From IMG/VR virus record IMGVR_UViG_3300027712_000037, positions 1 through 56,111 of that record: a stretch of 56,111 nucleotides of DNA; one strand, written 5' to 3'. The notes beneath the pieces are model-generated. The model had not been told where the DNA came from, made no database searches, and saw only the letters and a program-made list of their open reading frames with translations. Numbering within the stretch: the stretch's first letter is position 1; each line of letters opens with the position of its first letter. The DNA is from a virus. This document shows, in pieces, positions 16,859 through 25,019 of this stretch. A program made the translations under genes and the position numbers.

Positions 16859-17491
16859 TTAGGCTACGCTTGTAGCTGTATCTGTTGGGTTTCTTTGTGG
16901 TTGTGCTACCTGTCCTACGCCTTCTTCGACTCCATTGTATCCTGTTTGGATAGCGTTGTCGAATTGTACTGTCAATGCTATTTTGATATCTTCGCTAGTG
17001 CCGTAGTTAACTGTGTTATAGTTAACTGCTTCTAGGTAACAGCCAACTAAATACCATGTTTCAAGTATTTGCGGTGTTGCAATTCCATTACCACCGTCTA
17101 AAATTTCTAAAGTCATTGAAAACTTATAGTCACTTGAAGAAGCAGCACTGGCTTGTTCTGCCATATCTAATTGTCTTTGCAATTGCGCACCGATCGCTCT
17201 AGATACTGCACCTGAAGCATCATCACGCACATTTATAGACATTGTTTGCCATGTATGCTTGCCTGCCATGTAAATGGTAGAGTTGTATACTGGTAGTGTA
17301 ATCTTAGCAAATGAAAGGTTTGGTCTGGAACAATCAACAACTTGGCGTGTTAATTCGAGACCATCTCCAAGACCAAAATTGAAAAAGTTTAGACGGTATC
17401 TAAACTGTAACTTTGGCATCAACAATGTCTGATTACTAGCATTGGTATCACTTGCTGACAGATTAACTAGTGTTTGTGAGGCTATCGCCAT
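16859..17491 (-). CDS. 19: tail tube protein gp19
   Basis: Subunit of the inner tail tube through which DNA passes. Clear gp19 pattern: LMPKLQFRYRLNFFNFG, LTRQVVDCSRPNLSFAKITL, VYNSTIYMAGKHTWQTMSIN, VRDDASGAVSRAIGAQLQ and KFSMTLEILDGGNG, then ILETWYLVGCYLEAVNY and KIALTVQFDNAIQTGYN. Length 210 aa against 163 in T4; the extra residues are an N-terminal extension and a C-terminal tail. It follows gp18, as in T4, with a hairpin and a late promoter between them and AGGAG before the ATG. Confidence 0.93.
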   Translation of the reverse strand: MAIASQTLVNLSASDTNASNQTLLMPKLQFRYRLNFFNFGLGDGLELTRQVVDCSRPNLSFAKITLPVYNSTIYMAGKHTWQTMSINVRDDASGAVSRAIGAQLQRQLDMAEQASAASSSDYKFSMTLEILDGGNGIATPQILETWYLVGCYLEAVNYNTVNYGTSEDIKIALTVQFDNAIQTGYNGVEEGVGQVAQPQRNPTDTATSVA

Positions 17492-17512
17492 TATAATTTC
17501 TCCTGTTAATAT

Positions 17513-17520
17513 TATTTATC
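17513..17520 (-). promoter_or_regulatory. 19: late promoter core GATAAATA for gp19
   Basis: GATAAATA on the minus strand, 22 bases upstream of ATG 17491, with AGGAG in the short leader. It follows the hairpin at 17525-17550 directly. Confidence 0.6.
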
Positions 17521-17524
17521 TTTT

Positions 17525-17550
17525 ATTAAGGGGCATTTCTACCCCTTAAT
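17525..17550 (-). terminator. hairpin after the tail sheath gene, possible terminator
   Basis: Inverted repeat ATTAAGGGG / CCCCTTAAT with an 8-base loop, five bases after the gp18 stop. The minus transcript lacks a clear U-tract (AAAAGA follows), so it may be a weak terminator, a 3'-end stabiliser or a processing site separating gp18 and gp19 messages. Confidence 0.55.
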
Positions 17551-17554
17551 TTTC

Positions 17555-20500
17555 TTATAGAGCTGCTAACTCACCTGTATTCAAAATACGAACTGGGATG
17601 TAGATGAATTCAACAGCCTTAACCGGCTCAATCGCAACGTCTACCCAAAGCTCATTTCTATCAATTCTAGCAGGAGTGTTGTTTGACTCATCACATACAA
17701 CTAGATAATCATATATACCACGTTTTGCTTGTAAATCAAGCATTAACGATGTTACTACGTTTGCAATTTGACCTCTAGTAAATGCATCGTTAGGTTCAAA
17801 TACGAACGGCCGTGCTGCAATAGTTAGTTGACGACGAATGTACGCAATTAATCTTGCAACGTTAGTTCTATCTAATGCACTTTGTGAATCAAAGCTTGTT
17901 TTATTACCATAATTCAATAAACCATTTCCGGTAAAGAAAACCAAAGGATTTATGAAGTTAAGATATAATACATCACGAATTCCTATTCTAGTTTTAGTAG
18001 GTTCAAATTCACCTGTAGTTCTATTTACATAGCCAATGTTTGCTGCATTGTCAATAATGCCTCTTCTTGTACCTGCTGCTGCTAACCAAGGATAAGCAAT
18101 AGTATCATTGCGTAAGAAAGTACGCAACATCATGTGTGATGCAGGAACCGCTACTTCATTACCTGCTAAATCAAATGCTATTCCACTTGGATAAAACAAA
18201 CCTAAGAAAGTATTGCGTGTTACACAACCTTCTTCACCTGTACTTGTTGCACCTGCTGCATTTGTAGCCCAAGCTTGAATAGCGGTTGCACTATCAGGTA
18301 ATCCTAATGGTGTATCACCTAATATGTAAGCTGTTTCCCCGCGATCGGCATTTAACACTACCATATTAGGTTGTAATTCAGGATAATTAGGAGTAGCCAT
18401 TAAGCTAAAGTAGTTGTCTTCATCACGAATATTAGGATTAGTATCAATCGTAGATCTTAATGATTCTACTACCATTGCTCTTTGAGCCTTACGACCCATA
18501 TATGGGCTACCATTAAATTGTAATCCGCTAGCTGATACCCATGCGTCCCTTTCAGTAGGCAGTGATTCACCAGGGAAACTAGTCGAATTAAAATAATTAA
18601 CCCTATATTGTTTAACATTATAACCTGAACGGCGTGTATTAAACAATAACATTCCTACTGGATATGTGCTTGGACTTGGCGCATCCAAATCTAAATAATT
18701 ACTGAGTAACAAACTTGCTATTGATGCAATAGGATCGTCTGCTGGATTAACATTACCATTGGTTGCCCAACGAGCATCAGCAAATACTATACCGGTACTA
18801 TTAACTTGATCCGTATTGTCTATTAGTACCCACATATCTTCTCCGTCAACTTGTTGCCAACGAGAAATTACAGGATAATCTTCTAGATTAGTAGTGTCGA
18901 TCCAAAGATCACCGTAAACTAACGGTGTACCATCACTTTGTACAATTGGTTCAGTTGGGGTTACAATGGGACCAGCTGGATCAGTAGTATTACTTCCCGA
19001 TATCGGGAATCCATTAGAATCATAGTTAATATTCCTGTAGCCGCGCCATCCGTTTGTAGTATTTACCATAATGTCAACTTGATTTACTACACTATAAAAC
19101 CAATTTGTGTTATTAGCAGGTGCTGCTACTGGTGCACCTTCATTAGCTGTGTAATCAAAATCAACCCAATTACTTAATTCTATGAGATTAGCTACAGCAG
19201 GTATACCACCACTATAGGCTACTGAGATTAACCCGCCTCCGTCAACTTCAGCAACTTTTAGTAATAAGTCATTTGCAGGGGATTGACCACCGAGATTGGT
19301 TCCTAAAACCCTAATATTATCACCTACAGCATATCCAGATCCTTGGTTATTACCAATAGAAATATCTGAATAGCTCCCCCATGCTGTAACATTTAATTTA
19401 GCGTCCGCCCCTGATCCACCTGTAACAGGGACATCAACAAATCGATTAAATAAAGTAGGTCCAACTTTAACACCTATATCTCCAATATTAAATCCAGCTT
19501 CTACTACTAAGCCAGAAGATGTACCTTGGAGTTGATTTCTAATTGAACCTACTTCAAATGTAAGATCATTTGTGGTGAGTATTCCGCCTAAATTATTTCC
19601 GGCAATGGACAGCGTGTCACCGACAGCATAACCTGTACCTGAATTAACAATTGTTATTGTGGTGTTACTGCTAGTATAAGTTGTACTATTTCCTGTTTTA
19701 ACTACGATAGCAAAAGCTCCAGAACCAAGACCTGACTCTGTAATAACAGGTACATTAGCATATATTCCAGGTCCTGGAATACTAGTTCCTGCAATACTTC
19801 CAGAATTTACTGTCGCCAGCAAACCAAGCACATTAACTACATAATAATCATTCAAAATGATTACACCGCCCTCAGTATGTGTTAATTGAATCGCGCCATT
19901 ACTTGCTACACTAGCAGTAGTATACAAAATATTTGCTGCCGACCATGCAGTAACAAACTCAGTAGCGTCTGCATTATCTCCTAAATTTACAATATATGAA
20001 CTAGATAATCCAGATGCACCAGGGATAGAAACGTTTACCTGAAAGCTATAGGGTCCATTGGTAAAAAGCGGAGAAGTATTTGTACCAGTAATTACTGTAG
20101 GACCGGTAGCATATCTTTCCCAAAAATATACAGAATTAGTTGTCGCTAAACCATCACTATTATAATATTGAGAATATATTGTCCCTGCAGGAATTTTTTT
20201 ACCACCTGTGGGGTCCAATACTGCACACGCTTCCCAGTCACTGGTAAATAAAGTTGCATTTTTGTTAATCCAAGATGCGGTTACTGCGTCATATTGAGAA
20301 ATATTTGGTAGTAGTCCATTACCCGCAGATCCAACTTTTACCCATACTGAACCAGTAGGTCTAGGAAAGGCTTGTCCAGTTTGCCACAATGGTTGCTGTG
20401 CTGAAGTTCCCCACTGTAATAAAGGTGGCAAATAATTACCTTGATTAATTCCTAAATCATCAAGTACTGTACCCGTAGGTCCAGATATTTGAACAGTTTG

Positions 20501-21415
20501 AGAGTTTGGAGATCCATTATATAGTGCATTCGAATAAATAGTTAATTTTCCGTTTGGTGCGGCAGCACTCAACTGTGCCCATCCTAAACTATTAATGGCA
20601 GCCGTTATGACATTGACATTTGATTGGCCTCCGCCTGAATTAGGAACAGTAATAATAACAGAAGTTGCTGCAATACCATTGTCCACTAAGGTAATAGTGA
20701 AGGTATCTCCGGCTGTTAAAACAGGATTAGATTGAGTACCTTGAATGGTAGGCCAACTCTGTGCCCATTGGGGTGATCCAAGAGGTACCCAAGTGTTAGC
20801 AGGTGTTTTATAAAAAATTTCTTGATTAAATACTGAAGTTAGTTGGCTAGCTATTACTGCATAATCACCAATATTTCCTAGACTAGGAATTGGTACGCCT
20901 CCATTTAAATTAATCGGATTTGTAATTACGATAGGATTCTGTAAAGTAAATTGTCCAGTTGTAGCATTAAATTGATTTATACCCCATGTTGAGTTTGTAG
21001 TATCTAACCACCATGAACCATTCTCAGGTGCACCAGTTGGGCGACCTGTTTGTCCTACTAAACTAGCTAAATCAATATCTGCTCTTAATACATAACAACG
21101 GTTAGTGACACCCAATAATGAGTATGCTGCTAATAATCCATATTCATTGAGTTCGTAACCCTGAATAGGAGTACCTGCAGTTGTTGTATAGAAGAAAGGA
21201 TTACCATATAATGTAACAAGATCGCGTTGGCTTGTTACTTGATATAATTTACCTGCATTTGCTGTTGTAGTAGCAACTGCTACTCCCGTACCAGTTGGGT
21301 CAGCTTTGTTTTGTGCTGTTGCTACTAATACGAAAGGTACGGAACCGGTTGCGGCTGGAAGATATTGACTTTGATCAATGATTGTAACTTCAACGCCAGG
21401 ACTTGTTAATGCCAT
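17555..21415 (-). CDS. 18: tail sheath protein gp18, greatly enlarged (1286 aa)
   Basis: Contractile sheath subunit. The N-terminus (SPGVEVTIIDQSQYLPAATG, then SVPFVLVATAQNKADPTGTG and GLLAAYSLLGVTNRCYVLRAD) and the last 380 residues (PYMGRKAQRAMVVESLRSTI, then FLGLFYPSGIAFDL, NFINPLVFFTGNGLLNYGNK, ARLIAYIRRQLTIAARPF and AVEFIYIPVRI) are conserved sheath parts. About residues 130-900 are an expansion of beta-rich, Trp-containing segments (NGSWWLDTTNSTWGINQ, GDLWIDTTNLEDYP) absent from the 659-aa T4 protein. These probably form outward-facing domains. Late promoter at 21470-21477, AAGGAA before the ATG. Confidence 0.92.
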   Translation of the reverse strand: MALTSPGVEVTIIDQSQYLPAATGSVPFVLVATAQNKADPTGTGVAVATTTANAGKLYQVTSQRDLVTLYGNPFFYTTTAGTPIQGYELNEYGLLAAYSLLGVTNRCYVLRADIDLASLVGQTGRPTGAPENGSWWLDTTNSTWGINQFNATTGQFTLQNPIVITNPINLNGGVPIPSLGNIGDYAVIASQLTSVFNQEIFYKTPANTWVPLGSPQWAQSWPTIQGTQSNPVLTAGDTFTITLVDNGIAATSVIITVPNSGGGQSNVNVITAAINSLGWAQLSAAAPNGKLTIYSNALYNGSPNSQTVQISGPTGTVLDDLGINQGNYLPPLLQWGTSAQQPLWQTGQAFPRPTGSVWVKVGSAGNGLLPNISQYDAVTASWINKNATLFTSDWEACAVLDPTGGKKIPAGTIYSQYYNSDGLATTNSVYFWERYATGPTVITGTNTSPLFTNGPYSFQVNVSIPGASGLSSSYIVNLGDNADATEFVTAWSAANILYTTASVASNGAIQLTHTEGGVIILNDYYVVNVLGLLATVNSGSIAGTSIPGPGIYANVPVITESGLGSGAFAIVVKTGNSTTYTSSNTTITIVNSGTGYAVGDTLSIAGNNLGGILTTNDLTFEVGSIRNQLQGTSSGLVVEAGFNIGDIGVKVGPTLFNRFVDVPVTGGSGADAKLNVTAWGSYSDISIGNNQGSGYAVGDNIRVLGTNLGGQSPANDLLLKVAEVDGGGLISVAYSGGIPAVANLIELSNWVDFDYTANEGAPVAAPANNTNWFYSVVNQVDIMVNTTNGWRGYRNINYDSNGFPISGSNTTDPAGPIVTPTEPIVQSDGTPLVYGDLWIDTTNLEDYPVISRWQQVDGEDMWVLIDNTDQVNSTGIVFADARWATNGNVNPADDPIASIASLLLSNYLDLDAPSPSTYPVGMLLFNTRRSGYNVKQYRVNYFNSTSFPGESLPTERDAWVSASGLQFNGSPYMGRKAQRAMVVESLRSTIDTNPNIRDEDNYFSLMATPNYPELQPNMVVLNADRGETAYILGDTPLGLPDSATAIQAWATNAAGATSTGEEGCVTRNTFLGLFYPSGIAFDLAGNEVAVPASHMMLRTFLRNDTIAYPWLAAAGTRRGIIDNAANIGYVNRTTGEFEPTKTRIGIRDVLYLNFINPLVFFTGNGLLNYGNKTSFDSQSALDRTNVARLIAYIRRQLTIAARPFVFEPNDAFTRGQIANVVTSLMLDLQAKRGIYDYLVVCDESNNTPARIDRNELWVDVAIEPVKAVEFIYIPVRILNTGELAAL

Positions 21416-21469
21416 TTTATTTTTCCTTATTGTAAAATTATGAGGTTTACCACCTAGTTTGCATAATAT

Positions 21470-21477
21470 TATTTATT
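21470..21477 (-). promoter_or_regulatory. 18: late promoter core AATAAATA and 5' stem-loop for gp18
   Basis: AATAAATA on the minus strand, with a leader of about 50 bases. The leader folds near its 5' end: ATTATG pairs with CATAAT, with AGGT/ACCT inside, before AAGGAA. A 5'-terminal stem-loop could stabilise this abundant message. Confidence 0.5.
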
Positions 21478-21525
21478 TTATTTTTTAAAAAACAGCCATT
21501 TAGACGAACCTTCGAAGGTAAAGAT

Positions 21526-21533
21526 CATAAATA
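21526..21533 (+). promoter_or_regulatory. late promoter core CATAAATA, leaderless spacing
   Basis: CATAAATA on the plus strand; the A of ATG 21539 is the sixth base after the core and there is no ribosome-binding site. Transcription would start at or next to the start codon. Confidence 0.5.
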
Positions 21534-21538
21534 ATAAT

Positions 21539-21892
21539 ATGATACTGAAAAGACCTATTTGTAATACTTGCAACAAAAATTATTGTGCCATAAATTACAA
21601 AAGAAATGATATTACCCATTACCGTAGTATATGTGATGGATGTGGGAAGATTAAAACTAAGAAAAGACCTAGAGTTTATAATTGGGAAAAGGCAGGATAT
21701 AAGAAAAAACCCACATGCGATTTATGTGGATTTCGTAGTATATTTTTAACACAAATTACCGTGTTTCATATCGACGGCAATTTAGAAAACACAATGCTAA
21801 GTAATCTTCGTAGTATATGTTTAAATTGTGTTGAAGTTGTAAAGAAAAAAGAAGTTACTTGGAAACGTGGCGACTTACAAGTTGATTATTGA
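21539..21892 (+). CDS. zinc-binding HNH-like small protein (117 aa)
   Basis: Three Cys pairs are visible: CNTCNKNYC near residue 8, CDGCGK near 33, and a C-terminal CDLCGF ... VFHIDGNLENTMLSNLRSIC, then LNC. The last part follows the HNH order (His-Ile-Asp-Gly-Asn, then Asn-Leu-Arg) between zinc-binding Cys pairs. I recall similar proteins in marine T4-like phages. It may be a structural zinc protein or a DNA-binding or nicking enzyme. It overlaps the dNMP kinase gene tail to tail by 18 bases. Confidence 0.75.
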   Translation: MILKRPICNTCNKNYCAINYKRNDITHYRSICDGCGKIKTKKRPRVYNWEKAGYKKKPTCDLCGFRSIFLTQITVFHIDGNLENTMLSNLRSICLNCVEVVKKKEVTWKRGDLQVDY

Positions 21893-22510
21893 TTCGATTT
21901 TTTTATGAAGATCGTCTATTGTTCCATCATTTGCAATAATATTATCGTACTCTAAGCCAACGCTACTATATTCGCTAGCATGAATACCCAGTTTTTCTAG
22001 ATGGTGCCTACCAACAGCCCAACTATAATTACTATTTTCACCTTTATTAAAATTTATTGCATGTGTATACCATTCAGGATTAGGTCCCCTTTCAACTCTA
22101 ATAGTGATTCCACCGGCATTTTTAATAGCAGCAACTTCATTGGCAAAACGACAATCTGTTATTACAATACTATCAGTAGAGGTTCTTAGTTTATTTTCTA
22201 CTGAAGCCACCCAAATATCCGTGTGAAATGCATCACGACAAACTTCTGTTCCCCAATATTGTAGAATCCATCTAGGGGTAAGATGAGGGATACCTAAACG
22301 TTCTGCCCACCAATGATCAACCTGTTCACGCCATTCTCTACTTGACTTAGTAGTACCCTCTAGCATTTCACGATCCCAATTAAATACCGCTGCTACAGCA
22401 TCTTTTAGAGAAGCGGCAAAACTTAATCTTTTAAAACCATGAAATGTAGTTAGATAATCTGCAATAGTGTCTTTGCCAGAATTTATTAACCCGGTAATTC
22501 CAATGATCAT
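21875..22510 (-). CDS. 1: deoxynucleoside monophosphate kinase, gp1-like
   Basis: Phosphorylates dNMPs to dNDPs for phage DNA synthesis. The P-loop is IGITGLINSGKDTIADYL (residues 3-20); further family features are FAASLKDAVAAVFNWDREML, WILQYWGTEVCRDAFHTDIW, SIVITDCRFANEVAAIKNAG and ITIRVERGP. Length 211 aa, near T4 gp1 (241 aa). The ribosome-binding site AGGAG is the downstream arm of a perfect 13-bp hairpin (22515-22552), so translation from long transcripts may be blocked. Confidence 0.9.
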   Translation of the reverse strand: MIIGITGLINSGKDTIADYLTTFHGFKRLSFAASLKDAVAAVFNWDREMLEGTTKSSREWREQVDHWWAERLGIPHLTPRWILQYWGTEVCRDAFHTDIWVASVENKLRTSTDSIVITDCRFANEVAAIKNAGGITIRVERGPNPEWYTHAINFNKGENSNYSWAVGRHHLEKLGIHASEYSSVGLEYDNIIANDGTIDDLHKKIESIINL

Positions 22511-22514
22511 GTGG

Positions 22515-22552
22515 TAAGCTCCTGTAAATATATATTATATTACAGGAGCTTA
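22515..22552 (-). promoter_or_regulatory. hairpin sequestering the dNMP kinase RBS, TATAAT in its loop
   Basis: TAAGCTCCTGTAA and TTACAGGAGCTTA form a perfect 13-bp stem with a 12-base AT loop. On the minus strand AGGAG lies in the 3' arm, nine bases before ATG 22510. The loop reads TATAATATATAT, containing a perfect -10 hexamer. A transcript started there would lack the 5' arm and expose the site; read-through from the upstream gene would hide it. Confidence 0.6.
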
Positions 22553-22572
22553 ACAAAATAAAGTATTTAGGT

Positions 22573-22986
22573 TCAATAATCTTCTTCTGATTCACCACTC
22601 TCACCATAATGTTCAGATTTAACTGAACCTATATAAGCAGGTATAGTATCATAGCCTAATTTAGCATACGCATTTGCGCGGTGTGTGCCATCAATAATAG
22701 AATTCTGAATTGGGTCAAACACTATGGGAGGCATTGTGTGTTTTGACTTCATTATTTGAGCAATATGGTCTGCTACTAAATCTTCATCTATGTCCCATTC
22801 ATTCAAATTTAATTTAGATAAAGGCAAGTCAACTAATTTATATTGATCAAACCAAAAGATTCTGTCAGATAAATCCCCTTCACCAAAGTCATTATAATTT
22901 CGGTGAATTTTTTTTGCTAATGTATATATGTGGTTAGAGTCAACTATGGGTTGATTACTTTCTCTAAGTAATTCCCCGATTTTCAT
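22573..22986 (-). CDS. ParB/sulfiredoxin-like domain protein (137 aa)
   Basis: The region MPPIVFDPIQNSIIDGTHRA followed by NAYAKLGYDTIPAYIG has the ParB N-terminal (Srx-like) motif, with the xxDGxHR core that in relatives binds nucleotides or acts as a nuclease. N-terminal 80 residues are charged and helical. It starts at ATG 22986 right after the gp13-like stop. In phages such proteins are seen as DNA-binding proteins or nucleases of uncertain role. Confidence 0.75.
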   Translation of the reverse strand: MKIGELLRESNQPIVDSNHIYTLAKKIHRNYNDFGEGDLSDRIFWFDQYKLVDLPLSKLNLNEWDIDEDLVADHIAQIMKSKHTMPPIVFDPIQNSIIDGTHRANAYAKLGYDTIPAYIGSVKSEHYGESGESEEDY

Positions 22987-22987
22987 T

Positions 22988-23773
22988 TTAACCTTGAATC
23001 CAAGTCAATGGTTGAGAATAGTCTTGATACTTTCTTAAATCATCTAACAGTGCTTCTTGCAATGCTTTGGATTCAGCTTTCATCGCTGTACCATTCAAGG
23101 TAGATCCTCCTCCTGGACCTGCAATACTGCCAAATTTTTCACGGGCTTCACCAATAATGCCCTTCAATGTTGCAAGGGTAAAGTCACCTATCCAAACTCC
23201 AGCACCTGGATCTTGTAATAAAACTTCGACGGGCCGTTGTACATCAGCCCAAACTAATATGCGTTCTCCGGTGCCCTTAAAGTCTCTAACTACTCTAAGT
23301 ACTTTAGTTACTGGGTCAAATGTATAATTAACATAGCCTCCAAACATTCTTGCTGCCAATTCTACATAACCTGCATAAAAATCATATGTTGCCATACCTC
23401 CGGTATAGTTATAATTTAACAAGTAAGTATTAAGAATAGCGCTTGAAAAGGGATCAAATGATGAAGAACTAGGACCTGTTTCGAGTCCCACGGTTCTACG
23501 AAATAATGCCCTTACATTTATAAATTCTTGAGGTAATGTATAAGTATCAACATTTTGAATAACTGTCATTAATGTATACGATTCAGCAGTGGCATTTTGT
23601 GCCCGTTGACGGTATAGTTTAATAGTATAATTTAATGCGGCTTCATAATGTTGAGGATCTAATTCAATGTCTATAATACCATCACCCAATCTTAATCTTA
23701 GGTTAGTGAATAGTGCTTCTTTTAATTCATCTAAATTTAGATTAGTAGGTGTCGATAGTATATTTGCAGTCAT
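22988..23773 (-). CDS. 13: neck protein gp13-like (head-tail connector)
   Basis: N-terminal connector pattern: LDELKEALFTNLRLRLGDGI, then DIELDPQHYEAALNYTIKLY and YTLPQEFINVRALFRR. A middle segment AAYNYTFDPV-like (GGYVNYTFDPVTKVLRVVRD) is followed by a C-terminal helix LKGIIGEAREKFGSI. In T4, gp13 and gp14 close the filled head and join the tail. Length 261 aa against 309 in T4. gp14 and gp15 types lie on the other strand at 26885-29959. It is preceded by a hairpin-embedded late promoter. The gp13 name is by pattern. Confidence 0.62.
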   Translation of the reverse strand: MTANILSTPTNLNLDELKEALFTNLRLRLGDGIIDIELDPQHYEAALNYTIKLYRQRAQNATAESYTLMTVIQNVDTYTLPQEFINVRALFRRTVGLETGPSSSSFDPFSSAILNTYLLNYNYTGGMATYDFYAGYVELAARMFGGYVNYTFDPVTKVLRVVRDFKGTGERILVWADVQRPVEVLLQDPGAGVWIGDFTLATLKGIIGEAREKFGSIAGPGGGSTLNGTAMKAESKALQEALLDDLRKYQDYSQPLTWIQG

Positions 23774-23777
23774 TTTT

Positions 23778-23810
23778 GTAATCCTGATATATGTTATTTA
23801 TCAGGATTAC
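23778..23810 (-). promoter_or_regulatory. late promoter nested in a 12-bp inverted repeat before gp13
   Basis: GTAATCCTGATA and TATCAGGATTAC form a perfect 12-bp stem with a 9-base loop. On the minus strand GATAAATA (23795-23802) spans the 5' arm and loop. Predicted transcription starts at about 23789, the first base of the 3' arm, which holds AGGA eight to nine bases before ATG 23773. The repeat also overlaps the MazG stop codon. Confidence 0.65.
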
Positions 23811-24247
23811 AAGTCATTCTCTTTTCTATTTTCACTATGAGTTACATCAAATACACCGCCGGGATACCTACTCATTAATTTGTCAACATTACCTTCAATT
23901 ACCTTGTTAGGATCAAGTCCAAGTGCTCTACATGTATTAATCCAATACCACATAATATCACCTAATTCACGCTCCATGTGAAATAGATTTTCTTTAGTTA
24001 AAGGTTTACCTTGAAAAAGCATTTTCTTTACTATTTCATTAAATTCACCGCACTCAGAACTAAGTCCTAGCGCCCCTGTAATTAGCAAAGGCATATTAAC
24101 CGTAGGACCATATTCTTCTATAGAATCATCATGATTATCTGATAACTGATCTAGTCTATTAATAAAGTCAGTCAAATAATTACTAGGTCTACTAGTGATT
24201 GCCTCTACAAAATCTTTGTATTTGTTTAAATCAATTTGTTGTGTCAT
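23807..24247 (-). CDS. mazG: MazG-like nucleotide pyrophosphohydrolase
   Basis: All-alpha NTP pyrophosphatase. The metal-binding pattern is visible: LGLSSECGEFNEIVKKMLFQ (E65, E68) and HMERELGDIMWYW (E94, D97), followed by LMSRYPGGVFDV. Phage MazG proteins are thought to adjust dNTP or (p)ppGpp pools; the substrate cannot be read here. At 146 aa it is a single-domain form. A CATAAATA core at 24258-24265 overlaps the preceding SGNH stop, giving a leader of a few bases. Confidence 0.88.
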   Translation of the reverse strand: MTQQIDLNKYKDFVEAITSRPSNYLTDFINRLDQLSDNHDDSIEEYGPTVNMPLLITGALGLSSECGEFNEIVKKMLFQGKPLTKENLFHMERELGDIMWYWINTCRALGLDPNKVIEGNVDKLMSRYPGGVFDVTHSENRKENDL

Positions 24248-24257
24248 TTTAGTTCCT

Positions 24258-24265
24258 TATTTATG
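24258..24265 (-). promoter_or_regulatory. late-promoter-like core CATAAATA before mazG
   Basis: CATAAATA on the minus strand, 11 bases before ATG 24247. The predicted start leaves a leader of about five bases; AGGAA lies between core and start and would be lost from such a transcript. Confidence 0.4.
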
Positions 24266-25019
24266 GGAGTGTTAGCAGGTTATTTTTAGTAATATACTCA
24301 AAAAGGTGCTCTGCATAAAGTTGATGCGGTACCTCGTCATGATGAAAATATTTTGCTTTTGTGTTTTTGTATCCTAAATTAGCATACTTGAAATAAAACG
24401 ATTCAGCATTATTATCAAATTCTAAGAATCGTTTACGGTCGATCTGATCCTTATACCATTTCAACGTATCATGCTCTTGTGTAAACATTTGTAATGTATT
24501 GACAAACAAATACTTGACCTTGTGCATCTTTAAGAAATATTGAAGTTGCAACACATACGTTACACTTAGAATTTCTAGGTACAACTCGTTGTCAGCCATG
24601 AACCTATGATAGCCTTCAATAAAATCTTGTTCTTTAGATCCATTTCCTTTGTAACCCATATTGATTCTAATGTAGTCATCGTGTGTAGGGCTATACCAGT
24701 CAGCATATTTGTCCCATTCTTTATTATACCATGTCTTTTGATAGAATGGTACTTCCATTCTTATGCCGTCAGCCCAACCCACAATCACATATACATCACC
24801 ATCGGTAGTATAATTGTGATTAAACCAATCTAAAACGCTCCTAACTATTCCTCCATTTGAAGATCCTGAGATAGCGATATTCACTGGTTCATATCCTAGC
24901 TTTTGTGCCAATAGATTACCAAAACTATGTTGACGGTTATATGGGCTATCACATGAACCATCAATTTCAGATCCTGCAGGATCACTTCCACCTGCAATTA
25001 ACATTATTTTTTTACTCAT
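24261..25019 (-). CDS. SGNH-hydrolase-fold protein 1 (252 aa)
   Basis: Block I-like MLIAGGSDPAGSEIDGS, block II-like NIAISGSSNGGIVRSVL, a strand VYVIVGWADGIRME, and a C-terminal HHDEVPHQLYAEHLFEYI with the Asp-x-x-His spacing of SGNH/GDSL esterases. The substrate may be an ester on host polysaccharide or lipid, but catalysis is not certain because block I is GGS rather than GDS. It overlaps the second SGNH gene by eight bases; GAGGAT precedes the ATG. Confidence 0.7.
   Translation of the reverse strand: MSKKIMLIAGGSDPAGSEIDGSCDSPYNRQHSFGNLLAQKLGYEPVNIAISGSSNGGIVRSVLDWFNHNYTTDGDVYVIVGWADGIRMEVPFYQKTWYNKEWDKYADWYSPTHDDYIRINMGYKGNGSKEQDFIEGYHRFMADNELYLEILSVTYVLQLQYFLKMHKVKYLFVNTLQMFTQEHDTLKWYKDQIDRKRFLEFDNNAESFYFKYANLGYKNTKAKYFHHDEVPHQLYAEHLFEYITKNNLLTLP

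Noticed and set aside
22515-22552. Plain terminator after the ParB-like gene
   Set aside because: No U-tract follows on the minus strand, and the 3' arm contains the next gene's ribosome-binding site.
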